DNA from: Collinsella sp. AM17-1
Lineage (GTDB): Bacteria; Actinomycetota; Coriobacteriia; Coriobacteriales; Coriobacteriaceae
Assembly: GCF_003470665.1 (NCBI RefSeq)
Contig: NZ_QRJZ01000008.1
Coordinates: 15,784 to 79,783, forward strand
DNA length: 64,000 bases
Direction: 5' to 3'
Shown: positions 1-7,298 of the stretch, piece by piece
How the letters are laid out: every line of letters begins with the position of its first letter
How positions within the stretch are numbered: position 1 is the stretch's first letter
Position numbers and translations under genes: made by a program
The notes under the pieces: generated by a model
What the model was told of the DNA's origin: nothing
Seen by the model: the letters and a program-made list of their open reading frames with translations, nothing else
Databases searched by the model: none

Positions 1-32
1 GAAAGCAACTCCTCAAGTATGTCGACATATAA

Positions 33-57
33 GAAAAGCCTCCGTTACCGGAGGCTT
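33..57 (-). terminator. Terminator of first tRNA-Arg
   Basis: A perfect 7-bp GC-rich hairpin (GCCTCCG / CGGAGGC) reads on the minus strand directly after the tRNA-Arg at 69-145 and is followed by TTTTCTT, the form of a Rho-independent terminator. A closely similar hairpin follows the second tRNA-Arg. Confidence 0.75.
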
Positions 58-68
58 TAAAGTTCAGT

Positions 69-145
69 TGGTGCGGCGTATAGGATTCGAACCTATGACG
101 TTCTGATTCGTAGTCAGACCCTCTATCCAGCTGAGGTAACGCCGC
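69..145 (-). tRNA. tRNA-Arg(ACG), copy 1
   Basis: The minus strand folds as a complete cloverleaf: acceptor stem GCGGCGT/ACGCCGC, T-arm with GGTTCGAATCC, and anticodon loop with ACG (read as ICG, Arg CGN codons) between CTGAC and its partner. The CCA end is encoded (69-71). An identical second copy lies at 310-386, and both have the same kind of hairpin terminator, so this is a tandem duplication of tRNA plus terminator. Confidence 0.95.
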
Positions 146-309
146 AACGCACGGATTATTATGCACGTGACCCCTCGATGGGTCAAGCGACAATTTGGAA
201 AAATTTTACGAAGTGATGATTAAGACGCCCGCGCCTCGACCGAGGTTCGAATCCATGCGGCGACTGCCTAAAAGAAAAGCCCCCGTTGCCGGAGGCTTTC
301 AATTTCAAT
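146..309. other. tRNA-Arg spacer with inverted T-loop copy
   Basis: No gene is seen. At 242-252 the plus strand carries GGTTCGAATCC, the exact T-loop 11-mer of the flanking tRNA-Arg genes but in the opposite orientation, about 20 bp before the terminator of the second copy. The same arrangement occurs at the tRNA-Leu and tRNA-Phe loci. The rest is AT-rich and probably holds the promoter for tRNA copy 1. Confidence 0.5.
271..298 (-). terminator. Terminator of second tRNA-Arg
   Basis: Hairpin GCCCCCG-TTG-CCGGAGGC with one mismatch compared with the copy at 33-57, followed on the minus strand by TTTTCTTTT. It lies directly 3' of the tRNA-Arg at 310-386. Confidence 0.65.
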
Positions 310-386
310 TGGTGCGGCGTATAGGATTCGAACCTATGACGTTCTGATTCGTAGTCAGACCCTCTATCCAGCTGAGGTAACGCCGC
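310..386 (-). tRNA. tRNA-Arg(ACG), copy 2
   Basis: Same cloverleaf, anticodon ACG and encoded CCA as the copy at 69-145; the two mature sequences appear identical. They are separated by 164 bp that include this copy's own terminator. Confidence 0.95.
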
Positions 387-463
387 AGCGCAAGACATAT
401 AAAACCACTTTAGCTTATTGGAGTCAAGCACAATTTCAAACTTTTTTGTGGAACGCAGTCTTG

Positions 464-841
464 TCATGCTGCTCCGCATATACCGTCGTTCCCCGTACGA
501 TCGATTGGCTTTTCGATCACGTCAAACTTAGCATCAAGTTCCCTCAGGAGCGATCTCACCCGCTGGGCACAATCATAATCGGCAAACGAGATACTCAACA
601 TGCGAGCAACCTGGTTAGATGTCCGGACCCCATAGAAATGCTCCAGGGCCACAAGCCCCTCGTGCGCCACAAACGTCTCAACCACATGAGGCGACTCCTC
701 AAAGCACCATTGGGTCAACGGACCCCCGCTCGTCTGTCGAACCACCAGGCCACCCATGCCAGACGGCTCACACGTTACAAGCAGGTACTCCCCGCCCTCG
801 TCGCTCTCAAACAAAACCACCCGATCATCAAACAGCTCCAT
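464..841 (-). CDS. Hypothetical acidic protein, 125 aa
   Basis: An open frame of 125 residues begins MELFDDRVVLFESDEGGEYL and contains no membrane segment or signal peptide. The composition (Glu/Asp-rich N-terminus, ordered hydrophobic spacing, FADYDCAQRVRSLLRELDAKF near the C-terminus split between a strand-like and a helix-like part) looks like a small folded cytoplasmic protein. I do not recognise the family. It stands alone between the tRNA-Arg pair and serS. No overlapping frame looks more credible. Confidence 0.6.
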   Translation of the reverse strand: MELFDDRVVLFESDEGGEYLLVTCEPSGMGGLVVRQTSGGPLTQWCFEESPHVVETFVAHEGLVALEHFYGVRTSNQVARMLSISFADYDCAQRVRSLLRELDAKFDVIEKPIDRTGNDGICGAA

Positions 842-967
842 CGCGTCCCCTTTCTCTCGCTCTTATTTAGCAAAAGCATAGCAGGTAGATTGCTGTATAC
901 AGAACAGTTGTTCGTGTGTTTTCTATTGAGCTGTCCGCACGGCATGGTATGGACCTGCGCACGAAAT

Positions 968-992
968 AGGGCGCCCCCGAAGGAGCGCCCTT
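968..992 (-). terminator. serS terminator
   Basis: Hairpin with GGGCGC / GCGCCC arms just past the serS stop codon. The U-tract is weak (TATTTC). Confidence 0.55.
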
Positions 993-1014
993 GCATATCG
1001 CCTATGCAGCCAAG

Positions 1015-2298
1015 TTACGCGACCGGCTCGATCTTCTCGAGGCCGCCCATGTAGGGACGCAGGGCCTCGGGGATCGTGATGGTGCCGTCGGCGTTCTGGT
1101 AGTTCTCCAGAATGGCAGCCATGGTACGGCCAGCCGGCAGGCCGGAACCGTTGAGGGTGTGCAGATAGCGCGAACCCTTGAAGTTCTCGGGGTCGCGATA
1201 CTTGATGTTGGCGCGGCGAGCCTGGAAGTCACCGCAGTTGGAGCAGGAGCTGATCTCCTTGTAGGCGTTGTAGCTCGGCAGCCAGACCTCGATGTCGTAG
1301 GTCTGACGGGCAGAGAAGCCCAAGTCGCCGGTGCACAGGCTAATCACGCGATACGGAAGGCCCAGCTGCTGCAGCAGGTACTCGGCCTCGGCGGTCATGC
1401 TCTCGAGCTCCTCGTCGGACTCCTCCGGCTTAGCGAACTTGACCATCTCGACCTTGTCGAACTCGTGCTGACGGATGATGCCACGGGTATCGCGACCGGC
1501 GGAACCGGCCTCCTCGCGGAAGCAGGGGGTGAAGGCGGTGTAGCGGCGCGGCAGGGTGTCGGCGTCGAGGACCTCACCGGCGTGCAGGTTGGTGAGCACG
1601 ACCTCGGCGGTGGGGATCAGGAAGTTGTCGCCCGAGACGTGATAGGCGTCGTCCTCGAACTTGGGCAGCTGGCCCGTGCCGAACATGGTCTGACGCTTGA
1701 CGACGATGGGCGGCCACCACTCCTTAAAACCACGGCTGGTGTGCGTATCGAGGAAGAAGTTGATGAGGGCGCGCTCAAGACGGGCGCCGGCGCCACCGAG
1801 AACGGTGAAGCGGCTGCCGGAGAGCTTGTTGCCGCGCTCGAAGTCAAGGATGTCGAGGTCGGTGCCCAGATCCCAGTGCGGCTTAAAGTCGAAGTCGAAC
1901 TCGCGCGGGGTGCCCCAACGACGGCGCTCGATGTTCTCGTCCTCGTCCTTGCCGTACGGCGTGGCCTCGCAGGGAATGTTGGGCAGGTGAGCCATGAAGT
2001 CGTACTGCTCCTGCTCGAGGGCGGTGCGGCGCTCGGCCAGACCGTCAATCTTCTCGTTGACGGCGCGCACGGCCTCCTTGGCGGCCTCGGCCTCGTCCTT
2101 CTTGCCCTCCTTCATCAGGGCGCCGATCTTCTTGGACTCGGCGTTGCGTGTGGCCTGGAGCTCCTCGACCTCGGTGATGACGGCACGACGCTCGTCGTCG
2201 AGCTCAAAGAACTTCTCGCGATCCCAAGACGTCTGGCGGTTAGCCATGGCGACATCGATGGCATCGGGGTTCTCGCGAACAAACTTGATATCAAGCAT
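1015..2298 (-). CDS. serS: Seryl-tRNA synthetase
   Basis: Class IIa aminoacyl-tRNA synthetase that charges tRNA-Ser (and tRNA-Sec where present) with serine in the cytoplasm. The 427-residue length is usual for the bacterial enzyme. The N-terminal ~100 residues, rich in Lys/Glu heptads, form the expected antiparallel coiled-coil tRNA-binding arm; motif 2 is seen as [14 protein letters not shown] and motif 3 as [15 protein letters not shown]. The chosen ATG ([10 protein letters not shown]) has a strong GGAGG seven bases upstream; an in-frame start nine codons earlier has none. It is divergent from the small membrane protein gene at 2410, with which it shares a promoter region. Confidence 0.97.
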   Translation of the reverse strand: MLDIKFVRENPDAIDVAMANRQTSWDREKFFELDDERRAVITEVEELQATRNAESKKIGALMKEGKKDEAEAAKEAVRAVNEKIDGLAERRTALEQEQYDFMAHLPNIPCEATPYGKDEDENIERRRWGTPREFDFDFKPHWDLGTDLDILDFERGNKLSGSRFTVLGGAGARLERALINFFLDTHTSRGFKEWWPPIVVKRQTMFGTGQLPKFEDDAYHVSGDNFLIPTAEVVLTNLHAGEVLDADTLPRRYTAFTPCFREEAGSAGRDTRGIIRQHEFDKVEMVKFAKPEESDEELESMTAEAEYLLQQLGLPYRVISLCTGDLGFSARQTYDIEVWLPSYNAYKEISSCSNCGDFQARRANIKYRDPENFKGSRYLHTLNGSGLPAGRTMAAILENYQNADGTITIPEALRPYMGGLEKIEPVA

Positions 2299-2354
2299 TA
2301 GATCCTCCGGCGATATACATTCCATTTAGGTTGCAACCTTGTACATGTATGGGC

Positions 2355-2385
2355 AAGTATATACTTATGAGCGTTTACGACCCAA
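2355..2385. promoter_or_regulatory. Divergent promoter, serS / small ORF
   Basis: A perfect 12-bp palindrome AAGTATATACTT (2355-2366) contains a TATACT -10 box on both strands. For serS (minus) a TTGGGT -35 lies exactly 17 bp upstream (2380-2385). For the plus strand the -35 is less clear (TTGTAC, 15 bp spacing). The overlapping -10 boxes suggest the two promoters compete. Confidence 0.5.
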
Positions 2386-2409
2386 CTCAACTACGCAAGA
2401 AGGCACCCA

Positions 2410-2583
2410 ATGGACGCAGTTTTTTCCTTTTTGTTTGGCACCCGCACCGGTTTTGCCATCCTTTTCGCCGGCGGCATCCTGCTGTTTGCGATTATTGCCT
2501 TTGTAATGGAGAAGCGCACCCATAAGATGTATGTCGACCGCGGCCCCAAGTCCGAGGACGAAGAAGACAGCTTCTGGGACTAA
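2410..2583 (+). CDS. Small single-pass membrane protein, 57 aa
   Basis: ATG at 2410 is preceded by AAGAAGG eight bases upstream and opens a 57-residue frame ending at TAA 2581-2583. The product starts MDAVFSFLFGTRTG, has one clear membrane segment (about residues 14-33, GFAILFAGGILLFAIIAFVM) followed by a positive KRTHK stretch, and ends in a short acidic cytoplasmic tail (SEDEEDSFWD). Charge distribution predicts N-out/C-in. The function is unknown. A strong terminator follows, and the gene has its own promoter region divergent from serS, which supports a real gene. The stop codon abuts a family C repeat. Confidence 0.7.
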   Translation: MDAVFSFLFGTRTGFAILFAGGILLFAIIAFVMEKRTHKMYVDRGPKSEDEEDSFWD

Positions 2584-2629
2584 CCTGCCAAAAAGGGACA
2601 GGTTTATTTTGGTCGGTTTTATCTGGGCA
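2582..2629 (+). repeat. Family C palindromic repeat, copy 1
   Basis: A ~46-bp element with arms ACCTGCCAAAA and TTTTGGTCGGT around a conserved loop AGGGACAGGTTTA, followed by TTTTATCTGGG. It begins in the stop codon of the 57-aa gene. Related copies are at 2701-2746, 50190-50240 and 60250-60295. Confidence 0.8.
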
Positions 2630-2633
2630 AACG

Positions 2634-2679
2634 CAAGTGCCCCGCAACTGGAATTGAGCCAGTTGCGGGGCACTTTTCG
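2634..2679 (+). terminator. Terminator between converging genes
   Basis: A 15-bp GC-rich stem (GTGCCCCGCAACTGG and its complement, 6-nt loop) ends in CACTTTT on the plus strand. It terminates the small membrane protein gene and may also act on proC from the other side. Confidence 0.8.
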
Positions 2680-2700
2680 CTAAAAGGACAAAACCGCAGG

Positions 2701-2746
2701 AAAAACCTGCCAACATAAACCTGTCCCTTTTTTGGTCGGTTTTACT
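2701..2746 (-). repeat. Family C palindromic repeat, copy 2
   Basis: Same core as copy 1 (AAAGGGACAGGTTTAT on the minus strand) with arms AACCGACCAAAA and GTTGGCAGGTT. The proC stop codon (2742-2744) lies inside its first arm. With copy 1 it makes an inverted pair around the terminator at 2634-2679. Confidence 0.8.
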
Positions 2747-3512
2747 GGAGGGTTGCGTCGATTGCCTTGACCAGGGCGCTGCGCATGCCGGCGTCCTCGA
2801 GCGCAACGACGCCCTTGATGGTGGCACCACCGGGCGAGCATACGGCATCCTTCATCGCCGCAGGATGCTGGTCAGTTGCAAGCTGCAGCTTTGCCGTACC
2901 CAGCACCATCTGGCTCACAATGCGATAAGCATCCGCACGCGGGATACCGTGCTTGACCGCCGCATCGCCCAGGGCCTCGATTGCCATGGCGACAAACGCC
3001 GGAGCGCAACCACCCACCGTGCCGCCCACAAACAGCAGGCTTGTGTCGAGCTCGACGACAGCGCCAAGCTTACCGAGCAGGTCGAGCACCACAGCACGCT
3101 GCTCGTCGTTAAGCGTCGAAGCCTTCTCGCAGGCGATGACGCCCTCGCCCACCGAAACCGGCGTGTTGGGCACCGTCGAGATATGCGCGACGCCCGGCAG
3201 GACCTGCTCCCACTTGGCACTGTCCCAGGTCCAGGCAACCGACAGAACGACCTTTTTGGCAAGAGCATCCTTGAGCGGGGCGAATACCTTCTCGATCATG
3301 TACGGTTTGACCGCAGCGACCACGATATCGGATGCGGCGACAACCTCGGCGGCATCGTGGCAGGCGACCATGCCGCGCGCCTCGCAGCGCTCAACCAGTG
3401 CGTCGTAGCGACCCGCGCAGGCGCACATGTCGCTCGCAGCTACACCGGCAGCGATCCAGCCATCGGCCATAGCGCTCGCCATATTGCCAAAACCGACAAA
3501 TCCAATCTTCAT
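2742..3512 (-). CDS. proC: Pyrroline-5-carboxylate reductase
   Basis: NAD(P)H-dependent reduction of 1-pyrroline-5-carboxylate to proline, the last step of proline synthesis. The 256-residue product starts MKIGFVGFGNMASAM, the Rossmann dinucleotide loop, and has the family's C-terminal dimer-domain motifs: GGCAPAFVAMAIEAL around residues 165-180 and SPGGATIKGVVALEDAG near the end. The start at 3512 has AAAGGA upstream; eight extra in-frame codons before it lack a ribosome site. The gene follows rlmH by 73 bp on the same strand. Confidence 0.95.
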   Translation of the reverse strand: MKIGFVGFGNMASAMADGWIAAGVAASDMCACAGRYDALVERCEARGMVACHDAAEVVAASDIVVAAVKPYMIEKVFAPLKDALAKKVVLSVAWTWDSAKWEQVLPGVAHISTVPNTPVSVGEGVIACEKASTLNDEQRAVVLDLLGKLGAVVELDTSLLFVGGTVGGCAPAFVAMAIEALGDAAVKHGIPRADAYRIVSQMVLGTAKLQLATDQHPAAMKDAVCSPGGATIKGVVALEDAGMRSALVKAIDATLQ

Positions 3513-3585
3513 ATCGCATAGTCCTTTCAGACACATTCCTCAAAACGAAAGGTATTGTCCCACGCCATTGTTTCGTATTGCCGAC

Positions 3586-4056
3586 CTATTTGTGATACGG
3601 CTCGCCACGGCTGATCTTGCAGGCACGGTAAATCTGCTCCAGCAGCACCACACGCGCCAGGTTATGCGGCAAGGTAATGCGTCCAAAGCTGAGCATCTCG
3701 TCGGCTCGTGCGCGCACGTCATCGCTCACGCCATCCGAACCGCCGATTACAAAGGCAATGTCGCTGCTGCCTCGCAGCATAAGATCGTCGAGTCTCGCCG
3801 AAAACTCCTCGCTCGAGCGCTCCTTGCCCTCGATAGCCAGCAGGATCACATGCGCTCGAGATGGCAAGGCGGCAAGAATCGCCGCCCCCTCCTTGTCGCG
3901 CGCGGCATCCACGCCGCCCGCCTTAGCCGGGTCGATATCGGCCACCTCGCGGATATCCACCTTGGCATAGGCACCTAGGCGCTTGGTGTACTCAGCGCAC
4001 GCGTCCTTCCAAAAGCGCTCCTTGAGCTTACCGACGCAAACGACGGTGTATTTCAC
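3586..4056 (-). CDS. rlmH: 23S rRNA m3-pseudouridine-1915 methyltransferase
   Basis: SPOUT-family (COG1576) SAM-dependent methyltransferase acting on helix 69 of 23S rRNA in the assembled 70S ribosome. The 156-residue length is typical. The deep-knot SAM site is visible as FVIGGSDGVSDDVRARAD and the family C-terminus as ARVVLLEQIYRACKISRGEPYHK. The start is GTG (MKYTVVCVGKLKE...), preceded by AAGGAG ten bases upstream, and lies only six bases after the SPFH gene stop, so the two are co-transcribed. Confidence 0.95.
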   Translation of the reverse strand: MKYTVVCVGKLKERFWKDACAEYTKRLGAYAKVDIREVADIDPAKAGGVDAARDKEGAAILAALPSRAHVILLAIEGKERSSEEFSARLDDLMLRGSSDIAFVIGGSDGVSDDVRARADEMLSFGRITLPHNLARVVLLEQIYRACKISRGEPYHK

Positions 4057-4062
4057 GCGCGT

Positions 4063-5001
4063 CTACTCCTTCGAATCGTTTTGAACTTTGCCGGCGGCCA
4101 GCATCTGCTCGAACATCGAGGCCGACTGCGAAAAGTCGCTCGGCAGCACGACCGTCGAGGTTTTACCCGTGCGAGCGAACTCCGTCATCATCTCGGACCA
4201 CTGCGTAAACATGAACAGTTGGTTGGCCTCGTCATTGCCGACACCCGTCTCCTGGATGATCTCGAGCGAATCTTTGATACCCAGCGCGATGGCCTTGCGC
4301 TGGTTGGCGATGCCCTCGCCCGCCTTTTCCATAGCCTCGGCCTCGGCGGTCGCCTCGGTGACGCGCTTGATGCGGTCGGCCTCGGCGAGCTCCTGCGCGG
4401 CAGCGCGCTTGCGCTGGGCAGCGTTGATGTCGTTCATGGAGTTCTCAACCTCGGTCGGCAGTGCGATTTTGGTGATGAGCGTCGACACGAGGGTGAAGCC
4501 GTAGGCGGCCATCTGCTCGGAAACGGTGGCATTAACGTCCTTGGCGATGTCATCCTTCTTGGCAAAGACCTCATCGAGTGTGTAGACGGGGATGGAGGAG
4601 CGCAGGGCGTCGGTGATGAAGTCGCGCATCTGGTCGACGGGCTCCTGCAGCATGTAGTAGCTCTTGTAGATGCCCGAATCTGCCGGGCCGGCGCCCATGT
4701 CGTAGCTCACGTGGTACTGAGCGGAGACCTCAAGACCGATGGTCACGTTGTCCTGGGTCTTAACGTCGATGCCAAAACCGTTTTTCATGGTGCGCAGGCT
4801 CACCGTGGCGGCCTTGCGGTCGATCACGGGCACCTTCACGTGGAAGCCCGCGTTGACGATACGGTTGAACTTACCCAAGCGCTCGATGATTACGGCGTGC
4901 TGCTGTTCAACGACATAACAGGCGTTGGGGAGCAGCAGCAACAGGATGATGATGGGAATCAAAAGGCTGGTAAGGGCGGCGATGATACCGGAAAACAGCA
5001 T
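4063..5001 (-). CDS. SPFH/stomatin-family membrane protein
   Basis: A 312-residue stomatin/QmcA-type protein. One N-terminal membrane anchor (residues ~3-25, LLIPIIILLLLLPNACYVV) is followed directly by the SPFH domain (QHAVIIERLGKFNRIVNAGFH) and then a long Ala/Glu-rich coiled coil (AAAQELAEADRIKRVTEATA), as in family members that form oligomeric microdomain scaffolds, often with FtsH or NfeD partners. No nfeD is adjacent. The ATG at 5001 has GGAGAG upstream; an earlier in-frame start adds seven codons without a ribosome site. It heads the operon with rlmH and proC. Confidence 0.9.
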   Translation of the reverse strand: MLFSGIIAALTSLLIPIIILLLLLPNACYVVEQQHAVIIERLGKFNRIVNAGFHVKVPVIDRKAATVSLRTMKNGFGIDVKTQDNVTIGLEVSAQYHVSYDMGAGPADSGIYKSYYMLQEPVDQMRDFITDALRSSIPVYTLDEVFAKKDDIAKDVNATVSEQMAAYGFTLVSTLITKIALPTEVENSMNDINAAQRKRAAAQELAEADRIKRVTEATAEAEAMEKAGEGIANQRKAIALGIKDSLEIIQETGVGNDEANQLFMFTQWSEMMTEFARTGKTSTVVLPSDFSQSASMFEQMLAAGKVQNDSKE

Positions 5002-5058
5002 GGTCTCTCCTCTGATAGGCACACGTTGGTACTAGGATACCCGTCCAAGGAGATCGTG

Positions 5059-5308
5059 CATAACAAAAAGAGCTCCCATTGCTGGGAGCTCTTTCAATCC
5101 ATGGTGCGGGCGAAAGGACGTCCGCGTATCCGCTTCGCGGATCCGCACCGGCTTCGCCCGCCTGCCGGCGGACTCGCCAGCTCGCTAAAAACGCTCCGCG
5201 TTTTCTTTACGCTCGCTCCTTCGCAGGTTCAAGTCCCCGCGGTGGGCCCATAACAAAAAAGCCCCCATTGCTGGGAGCTCTTTCAATCAATGGTGCGGGC
5301 GAAAGGAC
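5059..5308. repeat. tRNA-Leu 3' end/terminator direct duplication with structured insert
   Basis: A ~60-bp unit containing the tRNA-Leu terminator, CCA end and part of the T-arm is present twice (5059-5119 and 5249-5308, 190 bp apart). The first copy breaks off in the T-arm. Between them is a 129-bp insert rich in small hairpins (ATCCGC-TTCG-GCGGAT type; AAAACGC-TCC-GCGTTTT). It ends with AGGTTCAAGTCC on the plus strand, the cognate tRNA-Leu T-loop in inverted orientation (5225-5236). The layout matches the tRNA-Phe locus. Confidence 0.8.
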
Positions 5309-5377
5309 TTGAACCTTCATGGGGTTGCCCCCATACGGACCTGAACCGTACGCGTCTGCCAATTCCGCCACGCCCGC
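5291..5377 (-). tRNA. tRNA-Leu(CAG)
   Basis: An 87-nt class II tRNA with a long variable arm; acceptor GCGGGCG/CGCCCGC, anticodon loop TTCAGGT giving CAG (Leu CTG codon), T-loop GGTTCAAGTCC and encoded CCA. The downstream terminator (5255-5283) is imperfect, whereas the orphan duplicate at 5066-5095 has a perfect AGAGCTCCC/GGGAGCTCT stem. Confidence 0.95.
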
Positions 5378-5420
5378 GTGCAGGAATTAGAATAACGGAG
5401 CGCCACCGCGAACGCAAGAA

Positions 5421-6338
5421 CTATTTTTGAAAAAGTTTGCAGGCATTTTCCCAAGCGGCATGCGCGATTGTTTCGGCGTCCTCACCAGTGCGATCGACAC
5501 GGTCGTTAACCAGCGCGTTTGCCGTAATGGAGATCATTGCTGGCTCGCATTCAAGACCGCGGATGGGCTCCGGAGCCATATACGGGCAATCCGTCTCGAA
5601 CAAAATGCGGTCGAGCGGGGTCGCCGCAAATGCCTCGCGCACGTCGTCGTTGCGCTTAAAGGTGGCCGCACCACCATAGGCGATATAGCAGCCCAGCTTC
5701 ACAAAGCGCTCCATCGTGGCGCGGTCCTCGCCAAAACAGTGCAGCACACAACCGGCCTGGGGCACGCCCACCTCACGAAGCACGTTGTAGGCGTCCACGT
5801 GCGAGGTACGCTCCTGGTCCATGTCCTCGTGACGCAGATGCAGCTCCACCGGCACGTTACGACACACGGCAAGCTCGAGCTGGCGCGCCATGCAATCAAT
5901 CTGCACGCTGTGGGGCGCCGGCGTGATGTCGTCGTCGTAATCCATGTGGTAGTCCAGACCGATTTCGCCAATACCGGCACACAAAGGGTCATCAAGCGCA
6001 GCAACAACCTGCGCGTGAATGTCGTCGGTATAGTCCGGCGCGCCATACGGATGCACGCCGGCAAGATACTTGATCTGCGGGATATCCTGCATCGGCAGAA
6101 TTTCGCGCACGAGCCAGTCGCTATAGTCCGTCACGCTGCGCTTGTCGGCGATGGGGTCGAAGACCGTCACCAACAGGTCGATGCCTGCCGCCTTGGCACG
6201 CACGAGTGTCTCGGGCACATCCTTGCCCCAGAACGAAAGCAGATGCGCATGTGTGTCGGCAAGCGGTGCCAAGGGCACGGGACAAGCAACCGTCTTCTTT
6301 TTCTTGGTAAACGTCACGCGTTCGGCATTAAGCGTCAT
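5421..6338 (-). CDS. tatD: TatD-family metal-dependent DNase/hydrolase
   Basis: TIM-barrel amidohydrolase-fold protein of the TatD family (3'-5' exonuclease acting on DNA in characterised members). Metal ligands can be followed in order: DTHAHL near residue 23, GEIGLDYH mid-protein, ELHLRHEDMDQ with its His, LHCFGED, and ETDCPYMAPEPIRG near the C-terminus. About 305 residues, slightly longer than E. coli YcfH because of an N-terminal extension with a KKKK stretch. The ATG at 6338 overlaps the rsmA stop by 11 bp; earlier in-frame starts would run deep into rsmA. Confidence 0.9.
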   Translation of the reverse strand: MTLNAERVTFTKKKKTVACPVPLAPLADTHAHLLSFWGKDVPETLVRAKAAGIDLLVTVFDPIADKRSVTDYSDWLVREILPMQDIPQIKYLAGVHPYGAPDYTDDIHAQVVAALDDPLCAGIGEIGLDYHMDYDDDITPAPHSVQIDCMARQLELAVCRNVPVELHLRHEDMDQERTSHVDAYNVLREVGVPQAGCVLHCFGEDRATMERFVKLGCYIAYGGAATFKRNDDVREAFAATPLDRILFETDCPYMAPEPIRGLECEPAMISITANALVNDRVDRTGEDAETIAHAAWENACKLFQK

Positions 6339-7188
6339 GGGAAAGCTCCCGAGCCAGGCACACAAAGTCGGCGACGCCGAGCGTCTCGGCGCGCGTGGTG
6401 GGTGCGATACCGCAAGCCTCAAAGGCGGCATCGAGCACGTCCTTGGCAAAGCCGTTGGCGCTCATGGAATTGCGGATGGTCTTGCGACGCTGAGCAAATG
6501 CAGCGTCAATCACGCGGGCCACAAATTCGCGATCGAGTCCTTCGGGCACCACACCGTCAACACGGTCGATACGCACGACGGCCGAGTCCACGTGTGGCGC
6601 CGGCATAAAGCAACGCGGCGGCACCTCAAAGCGACCCGTTACCTGCGCATACAGGCCAAGCTTTGCCGTATAGCCGCCATAGGTCTTGTTGCCCGGCACT
6701 GCGGCAATGCGATCGGCAACCTCCTTTTGCACCATGACGACGGCGCGCTTGAGCGCCGGCATCGTCTGGAAGAACTGCAGGATGATCGTCGCCGCCACGT
6801 TATAGGGCAGGTTCGCGACAAACACCGTCGGCTCACCGCCCGCAGCCTGCTCAATCTGCTCCGGGCCCACCTTGAGCGCGTCGCCCATGATAAAGCGGAA
6901 GTTGGCATAGTCGGCGGCGTGGGCATCGAGCACCGGCTCAAGCTCGGGATCGGCCTCAATGGACGTAACGCACGCCGCTTCCTGCAGCAACGCAAGTGTC
7001 AACGTTCCACAACCCGGACCCACCTCGAGTACGCGCTCGTCACCTGCAAGCTCGGCAAGCTCGCAGATACGCTCGATCACATGATTGTCGATTAGAAAGT
7101 TCTGGCCCAGGCGATGCTTGGTCGCAAGGCCAAACTCCTCCAGCAGCTCCCTGGTGGCCGTGGGGTTTGCCAAAGGCGAAGTTGTCAT
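6328..7188 (-). CDS. rsmA: 16S rRNA (A1518/A1519-N6)-dimethyltransferase
   Basis: KsgA/RsmA dimethylates two adjacent adenines in the 3' hairpin of 16S rRNA late in small-subunit assembly. Visible motifs are LGQNFLIDNHV (motif X), LEVGPGCGTLTLAL (motif I, SAM), EADPELEP (motif II) and NLPYNVAATI (motif IV, catalytic NLPY). The 286-residue length is usual. AAGGAGG lies six bases before the ATG. It is translationally coupled to tatD, an arrangement common in Firmicutes and Actinobacteria. Confidence 0.97.
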   Translation of the reverse strand: MTTSPLANPTATRELLEEFGLATKHRLGQNFLIDNHVIERICELAELAGDERVLEVGPGCGTLTLALLQEAACVTSIEADPELEPVLDAHAADYANFRFIMGDALKVGPEQIEQAAGGEPTVFVANLPYNVAATIILQFFQTMPALKRAVVMVQKEVADRIAAVPGNKTYGGYTAKLGLYAQVTGRFEVPPRCFMPAPHVDSAVVRIDRVDGVVPEGLDREFVARVIDAAFAQRRKTIRNSMSANGFAKDVLDAAFEACGIAPTTRAETLGVADFVCLARELSHDA

Positions 7189-7215
7189 AGTTGCCTCCTT
7201 AGCAAGATGGCGGCG

Positions 7216-7257
7216 TCTTGAAACAAAAGGGCATGGACCGTGGCGGCCATGCCCTTA
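7216..7257 (-). terminator. metG terminator
   Basis: On the minus strand AAGGGCATGG pairs with CCATGCCCTT around a 10-nt loop and is followed by TTGTTTC, 42 bp past the metG stop and before rsmA. Confidence 0.75.
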
Positions 7258-7298
7258 CATCTAAACAGCAAATTGCCGATATGGCGCTCGCGCGGTCT

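Noticed and set aside
223..262. A plus-strand tRNA gene at the GGTTCGAATCC word
   Set aside because: Only the T-loop is present; no acceptor, D-arm or anticodon arm precedes it.
991..2301. 436-codon open frame antisense to serS
   Set aside because: It mirrors the serS codon structure in a high-GC gene and has no ribosome site; serS motifs are complete on the other strand.
5079..5312. Open frame of 77 codons with a repeated GALSI-GAGERT start and end
   Set aside because: It simply translates the duplicated tRNA-Leu 3' end and insert; not a gene.
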